Origin: Prochlorococcus sp. AG-363-P08
Lineage (GTDB): Bacteria > Cyanobacteriota > Cyanobacteriia > PCC-6307 > Cyanobiaceae
Direction: 5' to 3'
NCBI GenBank assembly: GCA_003278195.1
Contig: QCGE01000004.1
Location: forward strand, 62,001-126,000
DNA: 64,000 nt
Numbering within the stretch: position 1 is the stretch's first letter; every line of letters begins with the position of its first letter. Of this stretch, positions 37,840-48,006 are shown piece after piece. The position numbers were made by a program, and so were the translations under genes. The notes under the pieces are model-generated. The model did no database searches. It was not told where the DNA came from and saw only the letters and a program-made list of their open reading frames with translations.

Positions 37840-38472
37840 TCAAGGCATTACCAATGCCTTGCCCTTTATAAAAAATATATTTCTCTCGATAAATGCACAT
37901 TTTATTTTGATTAATTTATCCATAGGAAGTAATAAATAATTATTAGTTTTAGTATTGGAGATTTTTATTGTGTCAGAGCTTACTGATACAGAGAAGAGGT
38001 CTTCCATTGTGAGGTCTTGCTTAGGATCAAATGCTTTGAGTTTTAACAAGTTACTTTCGATTGATACGGACAAAAGATGATCAGAATCCATCAATTTACG
38101 AGCAATAAGAGTACTTATAAAGTGCCATCTTTCAGACATTAAGACTTGGTTGATATTGTTATTGCTCATAGAAAATTTACCGTCAATCTCAAAAGTGTCG
38201 TCTAACTTAACTAGATTAGTTTTGTTATCAAAACTCAATGAAATCTTCAGCTTACTGCTTTTTATATCTGCAGTATCAAAAATAATTCCTTGATAATCAA
38301 TTCCTTCAGCTTTAATTGATAATTTATCAATAGAACCTCTCATTAAGTTTAATGATGAGCCTTGGATATCTATAGATAAACTATCAACTAAGTTACATTT
38401 AGAACGAATCCATAAATTCAAACCTTTAGCTAGAATTTTTAGCAAAGGAGAAGTGCTATTAGAAGAATTCAT
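37840..38472 (-). CDS. DUF2993 (LmeA-like) protein
   Basis: 210 aa. Matches the DUF2993 pattern seen in many cyanobacterial and actinobacterial proteins: an N-terminal amphipathic region (LLKILAKGLNLWIRSKCNLVDSLSIDIQG) and a beta-rich body (GIDYQGIIFDTADIKSSKLKI). Actinobacterial LmeA binds phospholipid; any lipid role here is inference. No obvious signal peptide. 11 bases separate it from the upstream hydrolase gene on the same strand. Its final codons form a strong hairpin (37841-37861). Confidence 0.82.
   Translation of the reverse strand: MNSSNSTSPLLKILAKGLNLWIRSKCNLVDSLSIDIQGSSLNLMRGSIDKLSIKAEGIDYQGIIFDTADIKSSKLKISLSFDNKTNLVKLDDTFEIDGKFSMSNNNINQVLMSERWHFISTLIARKLMDSDHLLSVSIESNLLKLKAFDPKQDLTMEDLFSVSVSSDTIKISNTKTNNYLLLPMDKLIKIKCAFIERNIFFIKGKALVMP
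37841..37861. terminator. 9-bp hairpin between convergent cdsA and DUF2993 gene, possible bidirectional terminator
   Basis: CAAGGCATT (37841-37849) pairs exactly with AATGCCTTG (37853-37861) around ACC. It lies eight bases after the cdsA stop and within the last codons of the DUF2993 gene (ALVMP-stop). Neither side has a long U tract, so termination is possible but not certain. Confidence 0.45.
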
Positions 38473-38483
38473 AATTAAGAGAA

Positions 38484-39428
38484 TTAATTGAAAACTTCAA
38501 GGCAATATTTAGCAACTTTCTCCGGATAATCCAAATGAGGCAAATGGCCGCACTTATTGAACTCGATAATATGGTTTCCTAGTAATTGATAAACCTGACG
38601 TTTTATTCCAGAACCAAGAATTCGATCATTACTTCCCCAAATAATATTTATAGGCTTATCTGGCAATGGAAGACCAAATCCAGCAATACCTCCAGAGCGT
38701 GCAAAAGATGCTAAAGACCTTCCCCACCCTGGTACAGAAAGGTGCAATGATGCAATTTGCTCTTCTTTCTCACCAACACTATTCTTTGGATCATAAAAAG
38801 CTTGTTTGCAGAGATTTCTTCTTACAAAAGGTCTACCAAGAAACCAAACACCAATTTTGTCAACAGGAGAAGGTAAAGGCATGATCTTTCCCGTAAGGCC
38901 TGCTGGAGACAACAAAACAAGTCGCGTTATATTTGCAGGAAATCTTCTGGCAACCTCCATAGAAATTGCCCCTCCCATCGAAGCTCCTAGAACACCCACT
39001 GGTCTATCAGCGGATAATCTACGCAAAACTTGGCCTAAAAAATGCAAAATAGATTCGGCTCCATATTCAGCATCTATTGGACGAGGGCCAAAGCCAAAAC
39101 CATGCAAGTCTGGAATTATCAGCTGATAATGTTCTTTCAGAAAAGGAACTAAACGCCTAAATTCAAGGAAGCTACTATCAAATCCATGTAATAAAAGAAG
39201 CGGGGGACCTTTACCGGTTATTGCTATTGGATATTCATAGATAAGGTTATCAATAAAAGAAGAAGAAGTATTAGTACTACTTCTTCGACTTAAAGAACTA
39301 AATGAAACCCATTCAACTGTTTTAGCTAACTCAGTCGCCAAGGGATCTAAAAGCCTACTTGTTAATTTACTAAATAAAATACTCTCACCTGAGGGTTCTT
39401 GGATGGGTTGGTTAGAAGTGATTTCCAA
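38484..39428 (-). CDS. alpha/beta hydrolase
   Basis: 314 aa, alpha/beta-hydrolase fold. Oxyanion region LLLLHGFDSSFLEFRRL, nucleophile elbow GASMGGAISM (Ser), NIIWGSNDRILGSG (Asp) and CGHLPHLDYPEK (His) make a complete triad. Substrate unknown. The first 60 residues are polar and contain a Ser-rich stretch. Starts at TTG 39428, four bases after the gldA stop, so gldA-hydrolase-DUF2993 looks like one operon. No signal peptide. Confidence 0.85.
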   Translation of the reverse strand: MEITSNQPIQEPSGESILFSKLTSRLLDPLATELAKTVEWVSFSSLSRRSSTNTSSSFIDNLIYEYPIAITGKGPPLLLLHGFDSSFLEFRRLVPFLKEHYQLIIPDLHGFGFGPRPIDAEYGAESILHFLGQVLRRLSADRPVGVLGASMGGAISMEVARRFPANITRLVLLSPAGLTGKIMPLPSPVDKIGVWFLGRPFVRRNLCKQAFYDPKNSVGEKEEQIASLHLSVPGWGRSLASFARSGGIAGFGLPLPDKPINIIWGSNDRILGSGIKRQVYQLLGNHIIEFNKCGHLPHLDYPEKVAKYCLEVFN

Positions 39429-39432
39429 TTGG

Positions 39433-40560
39433 CTAATTTATTTTTCCCACTATTTCCTGACTTTCTAAGTCTATACCTTTGTCAGCATCTAAAAGTGCTT
39501 CGAGAAGGTCCTGATGACTGACATGAAATGGCAGGAAATGTAAATCTGAGTTTTCATTACAAGCATATTCGCATAGATCAAGAAGCTCTTTTTTACTTAA
39601 TTTTGAAAGTCCCATATCATCAAGCGAGACAGGTAATTCAATGCCTTTCATAAAAGCAAGTAATTGCTTCCTTGCCAAGCCAGCTAGCTTGTTTCCTCCA
39701 ACAAATTCCTCAAGCCTTAGTTGAACAAGTATTCCAAAGCCAACCTTCTCTCCATGAAGAATTTCTTTAGGAAAATCTAATTGAGTTAATGCATTGTGTA
39801 CGGCATGTGCAGCTACTGTTCTACATTTTGGACCACCAATTCCTCCAATTAATCCTGCTGTCAATGAACAGCTATCTACGATTCTTGACCATTCCTCACT
39901 ATAAGAATCATTAAAAGCGATATGTCCTTCAAGAAGAAGCTGATCACGGAGTAACCTCGCCATCTGAACAGCTTGCTGAACAAAAGCTTGCTTACTTGAC
40001 CCACAACCAACTGATGCTTCATACCATTTAGCCAGAGCATCTGCTATTCCACTAGCAAGTGTTCTTCTTGGGGCCATACGTACAAATTTATGGTCAAAAA
40101 TCATCAATTTTGGACATCTCTCAAGAACAACATCTCTTTGAAATGCACCTTTAGCTGAATAAATATTGGCTAGGGAAGTCCAACCAGCACATGTAGAAGC
40201 ACTTAATGGAACAGTAATAACGGGGAGGTTTAGTCGAAATCCAAGAAGCTTTCCTGCATCTAAAACCTTCCCACCACCAGAAGCAATAATTCCATCAGTT
40301 GAATTATCAATAGCAAGTTTAGCTAAGTAATTTAAATCTTCCTCACAACAATCAAACTTTAATTCACCATTTATCGGATTTATTTTTACCTTCTTTAAAT
40401 CTCTTAGCAAGTCACTACGCAGACCAGATGTACAGCTACTTCTTCCAAGGAACAAAGGTTTCCTAGTGATTTTTGGAATCAATTGTAGAGATTCTTTCCA
40501 AGCATTACTACCACGACATACAAATTCAGGGGAAATGCAATGAGTTGATGTTAATTCCAA
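39433..40560 (-). CDS. iron-containing alcohol dehydrogenase family protein, GldA-like
   Basis: 375 aa with the glycerol dehydrogenase / glycerol-1-phosphate dehydrogenase fold. NAD-binding GIIASGGGKVLDAGK and VPLSASTCAGWTSLANIY. Metal ligands are Asp in ASGIADALAKWYE and His in VAAHAVHNAL and ILHGEKVGFG. Polyol oxidation is the family reaction; the real substrate is not evident. TTG start at 40560, with no better start nearby. Lies between clpC (30 bases upstream) and the hydrolase. Confidence 0.85.
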   Translation of the reverse strand: MELTSTHCISPEFVCRGSNAWKESLQLIPKITRKPLFLGRSSCTSGLRSDLLRDLKKVKINPINGELKFDCCEEDLNYLAKLAIDNSTDGIIASGGGKVLDAGKLLGFRLNLPVITVPLSASTCAGWTSLANIYSAKGAFQRDVVLERCPKLMIFDHKFVRMAPRRTLASGIADALAKWYEASVGCGSSKQAFVQQAVQMARLLRDQLLLEGHIAFNDSYSEEWSRIVDSCSLTAGLIGGIGGPKCRTVAAHAVHNALTQLDFPKEILHGEKVGFGILVQLRLEEFVGGNKLAGLARKQLLAFMKGIELPVSLDDMGLSKLSKKELLDLCEYACNENSDLHFLPFHVSHQDLLEALLDADKGIDLESQEIVGKIN

Positions 40561-40589
40561 GTTTCTATTTTATATAAAGTTCTAATTAA

Positions 40590-43163
40590 TCAAGCACTTG
40601 CACTAGCAAGCTTGGGAGATGAGTCTTCTTTAATAGTTTTAACCACTACTTGTTTGTTTTCATCAACATCCACTTCTGCATTATCTCCATCTTTGATTCT
40701 GCCAGACAATACTTCCTCTGCAAGGCTATCTTCTAATAACCTCATTACAGCTCGTCTTAACGGGCGAGCACCATAAGACGGGTTATAGCCTTCCTCAACT
40801 AGTCGCTCCTTAAATGCATTTGAAACTGTCAAAGCAATTCCCTTTTCCTCCATCCTAGAAAATACTTCCTTAAGCATAATCTCCGCTATTGACTTAACCT
40901 CATCACGGGACAACTGACGGAAGACAATTATCTCATCGAGACGGTTTAAGAATTCAGGTCTAAAGTATTGCTTAAGTTCTTCATTAACTAAAGACCTAAT
41001 TCTATTGTATTGATTTTCCTCGGCATTCTCACCGGAAAATTCAAACCCTAATCCACCTCCTCCTTTTTCTATAACCTTTGATCCAATATTTGAAGTCATG
41101 ATTATAAGAGTATTCTTAAAATCTACTGTTCTACCTTTTGAATCAGTAAGGCGTCCATCTTCTAGTAACTGTAAAAGAAGATTAAAGACATCAGGGTGTG
41201 CCTTTTCAATCTCATCAAAAAGGACAACAGTATAAGGCCTTCTACGAACTGATTCTGTCAGCTGGCCACCTTCATTAAAACCTACATAACCTGGGGGAGA
41301 ACCTATTAGTTTACTAACTGTATGTCGCTCCATAAATTCTGACATATCTAATCTAATCATCGCCTCTTCACTCCCAAAGAAATAAGTTGCTAATGCCTTT
41401 GTGAGTTCTGTTTTACCAACTCCAGTAGGACCAGAGAAAATAAAACTTGCAATGGGACGATTTGGATTCTTAAGACCAACTCTTGCTCTCCGAATTGCCT
41501 TAGAAACAGCCTTAACAGCTTCGTCTTGACCTATGAGACGTTGATGAAGTGTATCCTCCATATTTAATAATTTCACCGACTCACTTTCTGTAAGTTTCTG
41601 AACAGGAACACCAGTCCAAGAAGCAACAATATGTGCAATATCTTCTTCATCAACTATTGGGCTAGAAGCTTTAGGAGTGTTTTCAGTTTCTTGGTTATTC
41701 TGAGTAGTTGAAATGTCTGGCATATCAACAGGCAAATCATTCTTGTCAGATGAAGCTTCTTCTTCTCCCGTATCCTTCCTTCTACTTTGCAAAAGATTGC
41801 GTATTTTATCTCTTAGTTTTACTTCTTGCTCTCTCAATTCACCTGCCTTAGTGAAATCTTGATCACGTACAGCCTCCTCTTTATCTTTCTGAACAGTTCT
41901 TAATTCCTTGTCAACTTCTTTAGCTTCAGGAGGTAACTTTGAATTCAACAAACGTACCCTACTGCCCGCCTCATCTATTAAGTCAATTGCTTTATCAGGA
42001 AGGAAGCGATCCGAGATATATCTATCTCCAAGATTAGCTGCTGCTTCTAAAGCTTGATCAGTAATTTTCAACCGATGGTGTTGCTCATATCTCTCACGAA
42101 GACCTCGCAGAATCTCAATTGTGTCAGTAATGGATGGTTCTCCAACCATTACTGGTTGGAAACGACGCTCTAAAGCAGCATCTCTTTCAATATGCTTTCT
42201 GTATTCATCTAGGGTTGTAGCGCCTATGCATTGGAGTTCACCTCTGGCCAATGCTGGCTTAAGGATATTTGCTGCATCAATGGCACCTTCAGCTGCACCT
42301 GCCCCTATAAGGGTATGAACTTCATCTATTACAAGAATTACATTCCCCGCAGATTTAATTTCTTCCATAATCTTCTTCAATCTCTCTTCAAACTCTCCTC
42401 TATATTTTGTACCTGCAACCAAAAGCCCAATATCTAAGGTTAAAACTCGCTTCTCCTCAAGGATGTCTGGAATATCGCCTTGTTGAATACGCTGTGCAAG
42501 ACCTTCTGCAATAGCTGTCTTTCCTACCCCAGGCTCTCCAATCAAAACTGGATTGTTCTTTGTACGACGGCCAAGTATTTGAATTACGCGGTCTATTTCA
42601 TTGTGCCTCCCAACAACAGGATCTAGCTTTGACTCACTAGCTAATTGAGTGAGATTAGTTCCGAATTCATCCAGAGTTGCGGTCTTCATCGAACCCTTTC
42701 CACCACCTCCTCCAGAAGTCACTTCTGCTGTTTCACCAAGCATCCTGATTACCTGAGTACGAACTTTTGACAAGTCAACTCCGAGGTTTTCGAGAACCCT
42801 TGCAGCCACTCCTTCACCTTCTCTAATAAGGCCTAAAAGTAAGTGCTCTGTACCTATGTAGTTGTGACCGAGTTGCCTGGCTTCCTCTAAAGAAAGCTCA
42901 AGAACTCTTTTCGCTCTAGGGGTGAAAGGAATTTCAACAGCAACAAACCCTGAACCACGGCCAATAATCTTTTCAACTTCTACTCTTGCATCCTTAAGAC
43001 TCACGCCCATTGACTTGAGGACCTTTGCGGCTACACCAGTCCCTTCCCCAATAAGCCCTAAAAGGATCTGCTCGGTACCCACAAAATTATGGCCAAGACG
43101 GCGGGCCTCTTCCTGAGCCAGCATGATCACCTTGATAGCCTTCTCGGTAAACCGCTCAAACAT
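40590..43163 (-). CDS. clpC: ATP-dependent Clp protease ATP-binding subunit ClpC
   Basis: Hexameric AAA+ unfoldase that feeds proteins to ClpP/ClpR. 857 aa. Two N-terminal Clp_N repeats ([19 protein letters not shown], then [14 protein letters not shown]), first AAA module with [13 protein letters not shown], a UVR/middle domain with a low-complexity acidic insert (about 470-505), second AAA module with [13 protein letters not shown], and the ClpB-type D2-small C-terminal domain. The ClpP-binding loop (near LGFEFSGE) is in the expected place. ATG at 43163. Essential in cyanobacteria. Confidence 0.97.
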   Translation of the reverse strand: MFERFTEKAIKVIMLAQEEARRLGHNFVGTEQILLGLIGEGTGVAAKVLKSMGVSLKDARVEVEKIIGRGSGFVAVEIPFTPRAKRVLELSLEEARQLGHNYIGTEHLLLGLIREGEGVAARVLENLGVDLSKVRTQVIRMLGETAEVTSGGGGGKGSMKTATLDEFGTNLTQLASESKLDPVVGRHNEIDRVIQILGRRTKNNPVLIGEPGVGKTAIAEGLAQRIQQGDIPDILEEKRVLTLDIGLLVAGTKYRGEFEERLKKIMEEIKSAGNVILVIDEVHTLIGAGAAEGAIDAANILKPALARGELQCIGATTLDEYRKHIERDAALERRFQPVMVGEPSITDTIEILRGLRERYEQHHRLKITDQALEAAANLGDRYISDRFLPDKAIDLIDEAGSRVRLLNSKLPPEAKEVDKELRTVQKDKEEAVRDQDFTKAGELREQEVKLRDKIRNLLQSRRKDTGEEEASSDKNDLPVDMPDISTTQNNQETENTPKASSPIVDEEDIAHIVASWTGVPVQKLTESESVKLLNMEDTLHQRLIGQDEAVKAVSKAIRRARVGLKNPNRPIASFIFSGPTGVGKTELTKALATYFFGSEEAMIRLDMSEFMERHTVSKLIGSPPGYVGFNEGGQLTESVRRRPYTVVLFDEIEKAHPDVFNLLLQLLEDGRLTDSKGRTVDFKNTLIIMTSNIGSKVIEKGGGGLGFEFSGENAEENQYNRIRSLVNEELKQYFRPEFLNRLDEIIVFRQLSRDEVKSIAEIMLKEVFSRMEEKGIALTVSNAFKERLVEEGYNPSYGARPLRRAVMRLLEDSLAEEVLSGRIKDGDNAEVDVDENKQVVVKTIKEDSSPKLASASA

Positions 43164-43349
43164 GCTCTAGGGCAGATCTATGAATGTATCTCTAAGTTAT
43201 CAGGGCTGAGAGGTGAATGCGCTGTATTTAAGTTTTGGTCATATCCAAGTCAGCAAAACCCTTAATAGCCCTAAGTAGTAACAATGGGTTTTTATACATG
43301 TATTTTTTATTATTTTTCCAAGGACGGCAATCCGAACTAACAACAAGTT

Positions 43350-43802
43350 TTATCCCTTAGTGTGATTGCCTTTTAAACATTTCCACTGAATCAAGGCATC
43401 GCTTCCATTTCGATAATAATTCCTTCTAATTCCATGCGTTTCAAATCCAATTTGATTATAAAAAGAACAGGCCTTGCTATTCATAGTTGAGACCTCAAGC
43501 GTTGCATTTTCAGCACCAGAAGATCTTGCACGTAAAAATAGTTCAAGCATAAGTTTTTTTGCAAGACCCCTTCTCCTATAGGAGGGGTGGACTGCTAAAA
43601 AACTTATATGAAGCTCATTTATTACAAGATTTCCACATACAAGTGCGTATAGATCAAAACATTCTTGTATACCGATACATAAAACCGAAGGTTTGTTTAA
43701 CTCTGCTTGCCACTGCTCCCTACTCCACCACTGAGCAGCTGCCAAACCATCAAAAGCAACGCAACTCTCTAACTCTTGTGGGCCCAGTGAGTGTATATTC
43801 AT
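43350..43802 (-). CDS. rimI: ribosomal-protein-alanine N-acetyltransferase
   Basis: 150 aa GNAT enzyme. Acetyl-CoA motif VHPSYRRRGLAKKLMLELFLRA and the RimI-type C-terminal segment NATLEVSTMNSKACSFYNQIGFETHGIRRNYYRNGSDALI. RimI acetylates the N-terminus of ribosomal protein S18. The 186-base gap down to clpC holds an AAAACCC/GGGTTTT inverted repeat (43255-43261 / 43286-43292). ATG at 43802; divergent from lysA across 92 bases. Confidence 0.88.
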   Translation of the reverse strand: MNIHSLGPQELESCVAFDGLAAAQWWSREQWQAELNKPSVLCIGIQECFDLYALVCGNLVINELHISFLAVHPSYRRRGLAKKLMLELFLRARSSGAENATLEVSTMNSKACSFYNQIGFETHGIRRNYYRNGSDALIQWKCLKGNHTKG

Positions 43803-43894
43803 TAAAGTTTTTCACCTCTGAAACCACGGTTATAAAGAACCTTGGCCATTGACATCTTTAATTTAAATTGAAAGAACCTTTTTTTGATTGATCC

Positions 43895-45268
43895 ATGAGA
43901 ATCCATGAGCCATATGAGGCTAAACGTAATCTTCAAAGCCCAAATAGAAATATATCGCCCATAACAACTTCTATAGACAAAGAAAGAAGGCTAATGGTAG
44001 GGGGATGCCTCCTGAGTGATCTTGCTAAAAAATATGGAACACCTCTTTATATTCTGGATGAGGAAACTATTAGAAAATCTTGTTCCACATATCGAGAGTC
44101 ATTAAAGAAACATTACTCTGGAGAATCACTTTGTATATTTGCGTCTAAAGCTAATAGCAGCATAGCAATAAGTAAAATCATTGAGTCAGAGGATTTAGGG
44201 ATAGACGTAGTCTCATCAGGCGAATTAATAACTGCATTAAAAGGGGGTATAAAAAATTCTCATATCTTCCTGCATGGAAACAATAAATCCGAAGAAGAGC
44301 TAAGATTAGGATATAAAAATAAAGTTAACATTGTAATTGACAATGACCATGATATTGAGAAACTTGCAGAAATAATACCTAAAGACAGTTATCCAGCAAA
44401 CCTAATGCTGAGGATGACTCCAGGCATTGAATGTCATACACATGAATACATAAGGACTGGACACCTTGACAGTAAATTTGGCTTCGATCCCGACAGGATT
44501 GAGGAAATCATAATTAAATTAAAGAGCTACAGTTGGGCTAAGCTTGAAGGGCTACATGCACATATAGGTTCGCAAATCTTTGAGCTAAGTCCTCATGAAG
44601 ATTTAGCAGAAGTACTAGCTGAAGTCTTTGACTTAGCAAAAAGAATAGGGCACCCTATGCAAGATTTAAATATTGGAGGTGGGTTAGGAATTAGATATAT
44701 CGATTCAGATGATCCTCCTACAATTGATGACTGGATTAAAACTGTTGCTAATGCAGTAAGTAAGGCATGTTTAAAAAGGAACCTTGATTTACCTAGGCTA
44801 ATTTGCGAGCCAGGAAGATCCCTTATTGGAAGCTCTGGAGTCACTCTTTACGCAATTGGAGCAAGAAAAACTATTCCTGGATTAAATACTTACCTATCAA
44901 TTGATGGTGGAATGAGTGATAATCCTAGACCAATTACTTACGAATCTGCTTATTCGGCATGCCTTGCAGACAGGCCTCTAGATTCATCAGAAGAAAAAGT
45001 AACTCTTGCTGGAAAACATTGCGAATCTGGCGATGTACTAATTAAAAATCTTGAGATACCAAAAACAAAAAGCGGCGAGATACTGGTGGTATTTGGTACA
45101 GGTGCCTACAACGCATCAATGAGTTCTAATTACAACCGGATCCCAAGACCAGCAGCAGTTTTAGTGGCCAATGGCCACTCAGATTTAATTCAAAGAAGAG
45201 AACAGCCAGAAGATCTTCTGAAATACGACATACTTCCCGAACGCCTTCGTGGAGTTAATCTAAATTAA
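43895..45268 (+). CDS. lysA: diaminopimelate decarboxylase
   Basis: Last step of lysine synthesis: meso-diaminopimelate to L-lysine. 457 aa, fold type III PLP barrel. CIFASKANSSIAISKI holds the PLP Lys; GLHAHIGSQIFE, CEPGRSLIG and GKHCESGDVL complete the site, and the C-terminal GTGAYNASMSSNYNRIPRPA is typical. First gene of a tight plus-strand run lysA-cdaA-uppS-bioB-trhO-GNAT. ATG at 43895; the first 25 residues are a non-conserved leader. Confidence 0.95.
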   Translation: MRIHEPYEAKRNLQSPNRNISPITTSIDKERRLMVGGCLLSDLAKKYGTPLYILDEETIRKSCSTYRESLKKHYSGESLCIFASKANSSIAISKIIESEDLGIDVVSSGELITALKGGIKNSHIFLHGNNKSEEELRLGYKNKVNIVIDNDHDIEKLAEIIPKDSYPANLMLRMTPGIECHTHEYIRTGHLDSKFGFDPDRIEEIIIKLKSYSWAKLEGLHAHIGSQIFELSPHEDLAEVLAEVFDLAKRIGHPMQDLNIGGGLGIRYIDSDDPPTIDDWIKTVANAVSKACLKRNLDLPRLICEPGRSLIGSSGVTLYAIGARKTIPGLNTYLSIDGGMSDNPRPITYESAYSACLADRPLDSSEEKVTLAGKHCESGDVLIKNLEIPKTKSGEILVVFGTGAYNASMSSNYNRIPRPAAVLVANGHSDLIQRREQPEDLLKYDILPERLRGVNLN

Positions 45269-45294
45269 GTAAAGTTGCTCAGGAGGCAAGCAAG

Positions 45295-46137
45295 ATGTTC
45301 TGGGGGGTGATTGGGTCGCGCCTCCTTATTGACATTTTGTTAGCGATAGGCGTTGGTGTACTTCTCTTTTCGAGAATCAATGAACCCAGAACCCTATGGC
45401 TACTTCGTGGATACCTTCTCCTTGTATCACTTGCTTGGTTTGTCCAACGACTAGAGAACCTACCCCTTACCTCAAAACTAGTTGATGCTCTTGTTTTGGC
45501 ATGTTCTCTCTCTCTTGCAATTCTTTGGCAAGGAGAACTTCGCAGACTAATGGAGTTACTCGGGACAGGAAGACTTGCAGTACTTTTAGGAAATCCACAA
45601 AACAAATTCAAAGCAGCTGCTAGTACCGTTGCACAATTAACGGAAGCAGCAGGTAGGCTTTCACAAAGCAGGAGAGGAGCTTTAGTCGTTGTAGACACTG
45701 GGAGTGATCTCCGCCCTGAAGACTTTCTCTATCCAGGGATACCTTTAGACGCACAACTAAGTAGTGAATTGCTCCTGAACTTATTTGCCTCAGATACCCC
45801 CTTGCATGATGGTGCAGTACTGATCAAGGGGAACAGAATTGTCAGTGCAGGAGTAATTCTTCCTCTATCTCGCCAAGGGATAAGTCGCTATGGGACGAGA
45901 CATCTAGCAGCGCTTGGTATAACAGAGCGTTTTGACCGTTGCATATGCGTAGTAGTTTCTGAAGAAACAGGAACCCTTTCACTTGCAAATCAAGGAAAGC
46001 TTGAAAGGCCAATAACAAGTAGCAGGTTAGGTGACTTACTAACAGAATTTCTTGGGGGATCCATCGTGTCTAGCGCTAGTAAAACCTCCTCTCAAAAACA
46101 GTCTTCTTCATCACGCCAGGAGACTAATTCTCCCTAA
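45295..46137 (+). CDS. cdaA: diadenylate cyclase (CdaA-type DAC domain)
   Basis: Condenses two ATP to cyclic di-AMP, a second messenger for potassium, osmotic and day-night control. 280 aa. Three N-terminal membrane segments (about 8-26, 36-50, 62-80) and then the DAC domain. The substrate motif DGA is at 172-174 (PLHDGAVLI). The usual RHR is RHL here (202-204, GTRHLAALG). VVVSEETGTLSLA follows. The C-terminus is a Ser/Gln-rich tail. AGGAGG eight bases before the ATG is a strong ribosome-binding site. A matching degradation enzyme is encoded at 10467-12581. Between lysA and uppS. Confidence 0.92.
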   Translation: MFWGVIGSRLLIDILLAIGVGVLLFSRINEPRTLWLLRGYLLLVSLAWFVQRLENLPLTSKLVDALVLACSLSLAILWQGELRRLMELLGTGRLAVLLGNPQNKFKAAASTVAQLTEAAGRLSQSRRGALVVVDTGSDLRPEDFLYPGIPLDAQLSSELLLNLFASDTPLHDGAVLIKGNRIVSAGVILPLSRQGISRYGTRHLAALGITERFDRCICVVVSEETGTLSLANQGKLERPITSSRLGDLLTEFLGGSIVSSASKTSSQKQSSSSRQETNSP

Positions 46138-46181
46138 GGGGCTAGCGTAAGGCGTTATATGATCATCATCTTTTCTATTCT

Positions 46182-46976
46182 GTGAGCTGCGTACAGGCCA
46201 CCAGTAAAGAAAACCCAAAGGTCGAGGCTCTACCGTCAAGCCTTGACGCGAATCGTATGCCTGCTCACATAGCTGTGATCATGGATGGTAATGGGCGTTG
46301 GGCCCAAGCTAAAGGTCTACCAAGAATGATGGGTCACCGTGCAGGAGTAGAAGCTTTAAAAAGGACCCTTCGTCTTTGCAGTGACTGGGGGATTGGATCA
46401 CTTACTGCTTATGCGTTTTCAACTGAAAATTGGTCAAGACCAGGTGATGAAGTCAACTTCTTAATGACTCTTTTTGAACGAGTCCTTCAAAGAGAACTCG
46501 ACTCACTCGAAAAAGAACAAGTAAAAATACGATTTTGGGGGGATTTAACAGCTCTTCCTAAGCGATTGCAAAGCCTTATAGATGAAGCAACAGATAGAAC
46601 TTCCAATAATAAAGGGATTCATTTCAACGTTTGCACAAATTATGGAGGGAGGCGAGAGCTGGTTCTGGCAGCTCAAAAACTTGCAGACCGTTCCTTAAAA
46701 GGAGACCTAGACCCTGCATTAATAGATGAAAATATATTTGCTTCTGAGCTCTTAACAGCTGGAGAGGTTGATCCAGACCTTTTAATCCGAACAAGCGGAG
46801 AGCGTCGAATAAGCAATTTTCTGCTTTGGCAACTTGCATATGCAGAAATACATGTAACTGATGTCCTATGGCCTGACTTTGATGCCAATGCATTAACGCA
46901 AGCATTAGTTGATTTCCAATCTCGATCTCGCCGCTTTGGCGGATTAGAGCCAATTGCTCCTGCCGAGCAGATTTGA
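46182..46976 (+). CDS. uppS: isoprenyl (undecaprenyl diphosphate) synthase, cis type
   Basis: Cis-prenyltransferase making the lipid carrier for peptidoglycan. 264 aa. [26 protein letters not shown] with the catalytic Asp, [23 protein letters not shown] and [25 protein letters not shown] are all family signatures. GTG start at 46182; an ATG at 46260 just before the catalytic motif would be too late. Follows cdaA by 44 bases. Confidence 0.96.
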   Translation: MSCVQATSKENPKVEALPSSLDANRMPAHIAVIMDGNGRWAQAKGLPRMMGHRAGVEALKRTLRLCSDWGIGSLTAYAFSTENWSRPGDEVNFLMTLFERVLQRELDSLEKEQVKIRFWGDLTALPKRLQSLIDEATDRTSNNKGIHFNVCTNYGGRRELVLAAQKLADRSLKGDLDPALIDENIFASELLTAGEVDPDLLIRTSGERRISNFLLWQLAYAEIHVTDVLWPDFDANALTQALVDFQSRSRRFGGLEPIAPAEQI

Positions 46977-47004
46977 GCTTTAGTTCTTTATTTCAAATAA
47001 GCCT

Positions 47005-47991
47005 GTGACATTAACTGCAAAGAAAATTTCGTACATCCAGTCAGGCCGAATTCGCCATGACTGGAGCTTAAATGAAATCAAAGAATTATTAGAAAAGCCA
47101 CTAATAGAACTTCTCTGGGAAGCTCAATTAATTCATAGAGAAGCAAATCCTGGTTATAAAGTTCAACTGGCAACGCTCCTAAGTGTTAAGACAGGAGGAT
47201 GTCAAGAAGATTGTGCTTATTGTCCTCAATCAATACATAACAGTAGTGATGTAACTGGAAGCCCAGAACTTGAAGTAGAAGCTGTTCTTAATCAAGCCAA
47301 AGCAGCAAAAGAAGCCGGAGCTGATAGGTTCTGCATGGGATGGGCATGGAGGGAAATCCCAGAAGGGGAAAAATTCAATTCAATGCTCAAAATGGTTGAA
47401 GGAGTAAGAAAATTAGACCTTGAAGCATGTGTAACTGCAGGGATGCTTACAGACAACCAAGCATCCAAACTAGCCGAAGCAGGACTAACTGCATACAATC
47501 ACAACCTAGACACTAGCCCCGAAAAATACGATCAAATAATTACAACCCGAACCTATCAAGAAAGAATCGAGACTTTGCAACGAGTTCGCAATGCCGGAAT
47601 AAATATCTGTTGTGGTGGAATAATCGGCATGGGGGAATCAATAGCCGACCGAGCATCACTACTAAGAATTCTTTCTTCTCTTGATCCACACCCAGAAAGC
47701 GTCCCAATAAATTCATTAGTAGCTGTAGAGGGCACTCCTTTAGAAAACACTGCATCAGTTGACCCATTAGAAATGGTTCGCATGGTTGCTACAGCAAGGA
47801 TTCTTATGCCTATAAGTAAGATTCGCTTAAGTGCAGGAAGAGAAAAGCTCGGAAAAGAAGGACAAATTCTTTGCCTGCTTGCTGGAGCTAATTCTATATT
47901 TTATGGAGATAAGCTTCTAACTACTGGAAATCCAGATACTGAATCTGACCGTGAATTGCTCTCCCAAGCAGGAGTTAATGTTCAAATATAA
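47005..47991 (+). CDS. bioB: biotin synthase
   Basis: Radical-SAM insertion of sulfur into dethiobiotin. 328 aa. Cluster motif [13 protein letters not shown] (CxxxCxxC), [19 protein letters not shown] and [11 protein letters not shown], with the C-terminal Arg region KIRLSAGRE. Starts at GTG 47005, 28 bases after uppS. No other biotin genes are in the window. Confidence 0.96.
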   Translation: MTLTAKKISYIQSGRIRHDWSLNEIKELLEKPLIELLWEAQLIHREANPGYKVQLATLLSVKTGGCQEDCAYCPQSIHNSSDVTGSPELEVEAVLNQAKAAKEAGADRFCMGWAWREIPEGEKFNSMLKMVEGVRKLDLEACVTAGMLTDNQASKLAEAGLTAYNHNLDTSPEKYDQIITTRTYQERIETLQRVRNAGINICCGGIIGMGESIADRASLLRILSSLDPHPESVPINSLVAVEGTPLENTASVDPLEMVRMVATARILMPISKIRLSAGREKLGKEGQILCLLAGANSIFYGDKLLTTGNPDTESDRELLSQAGVNVQI

Positions 47992-48006
47992 TTTCAGGAG
48001 AAATAC

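Noticed and set aside
43255-43292. AAAACCC/GGGTTTT inverted repeat between rimI and clpC as a terminator
   Set aside because: The loop is 24 bases long, and the U tract is on the strand where no gene ends; it is too weak to call.
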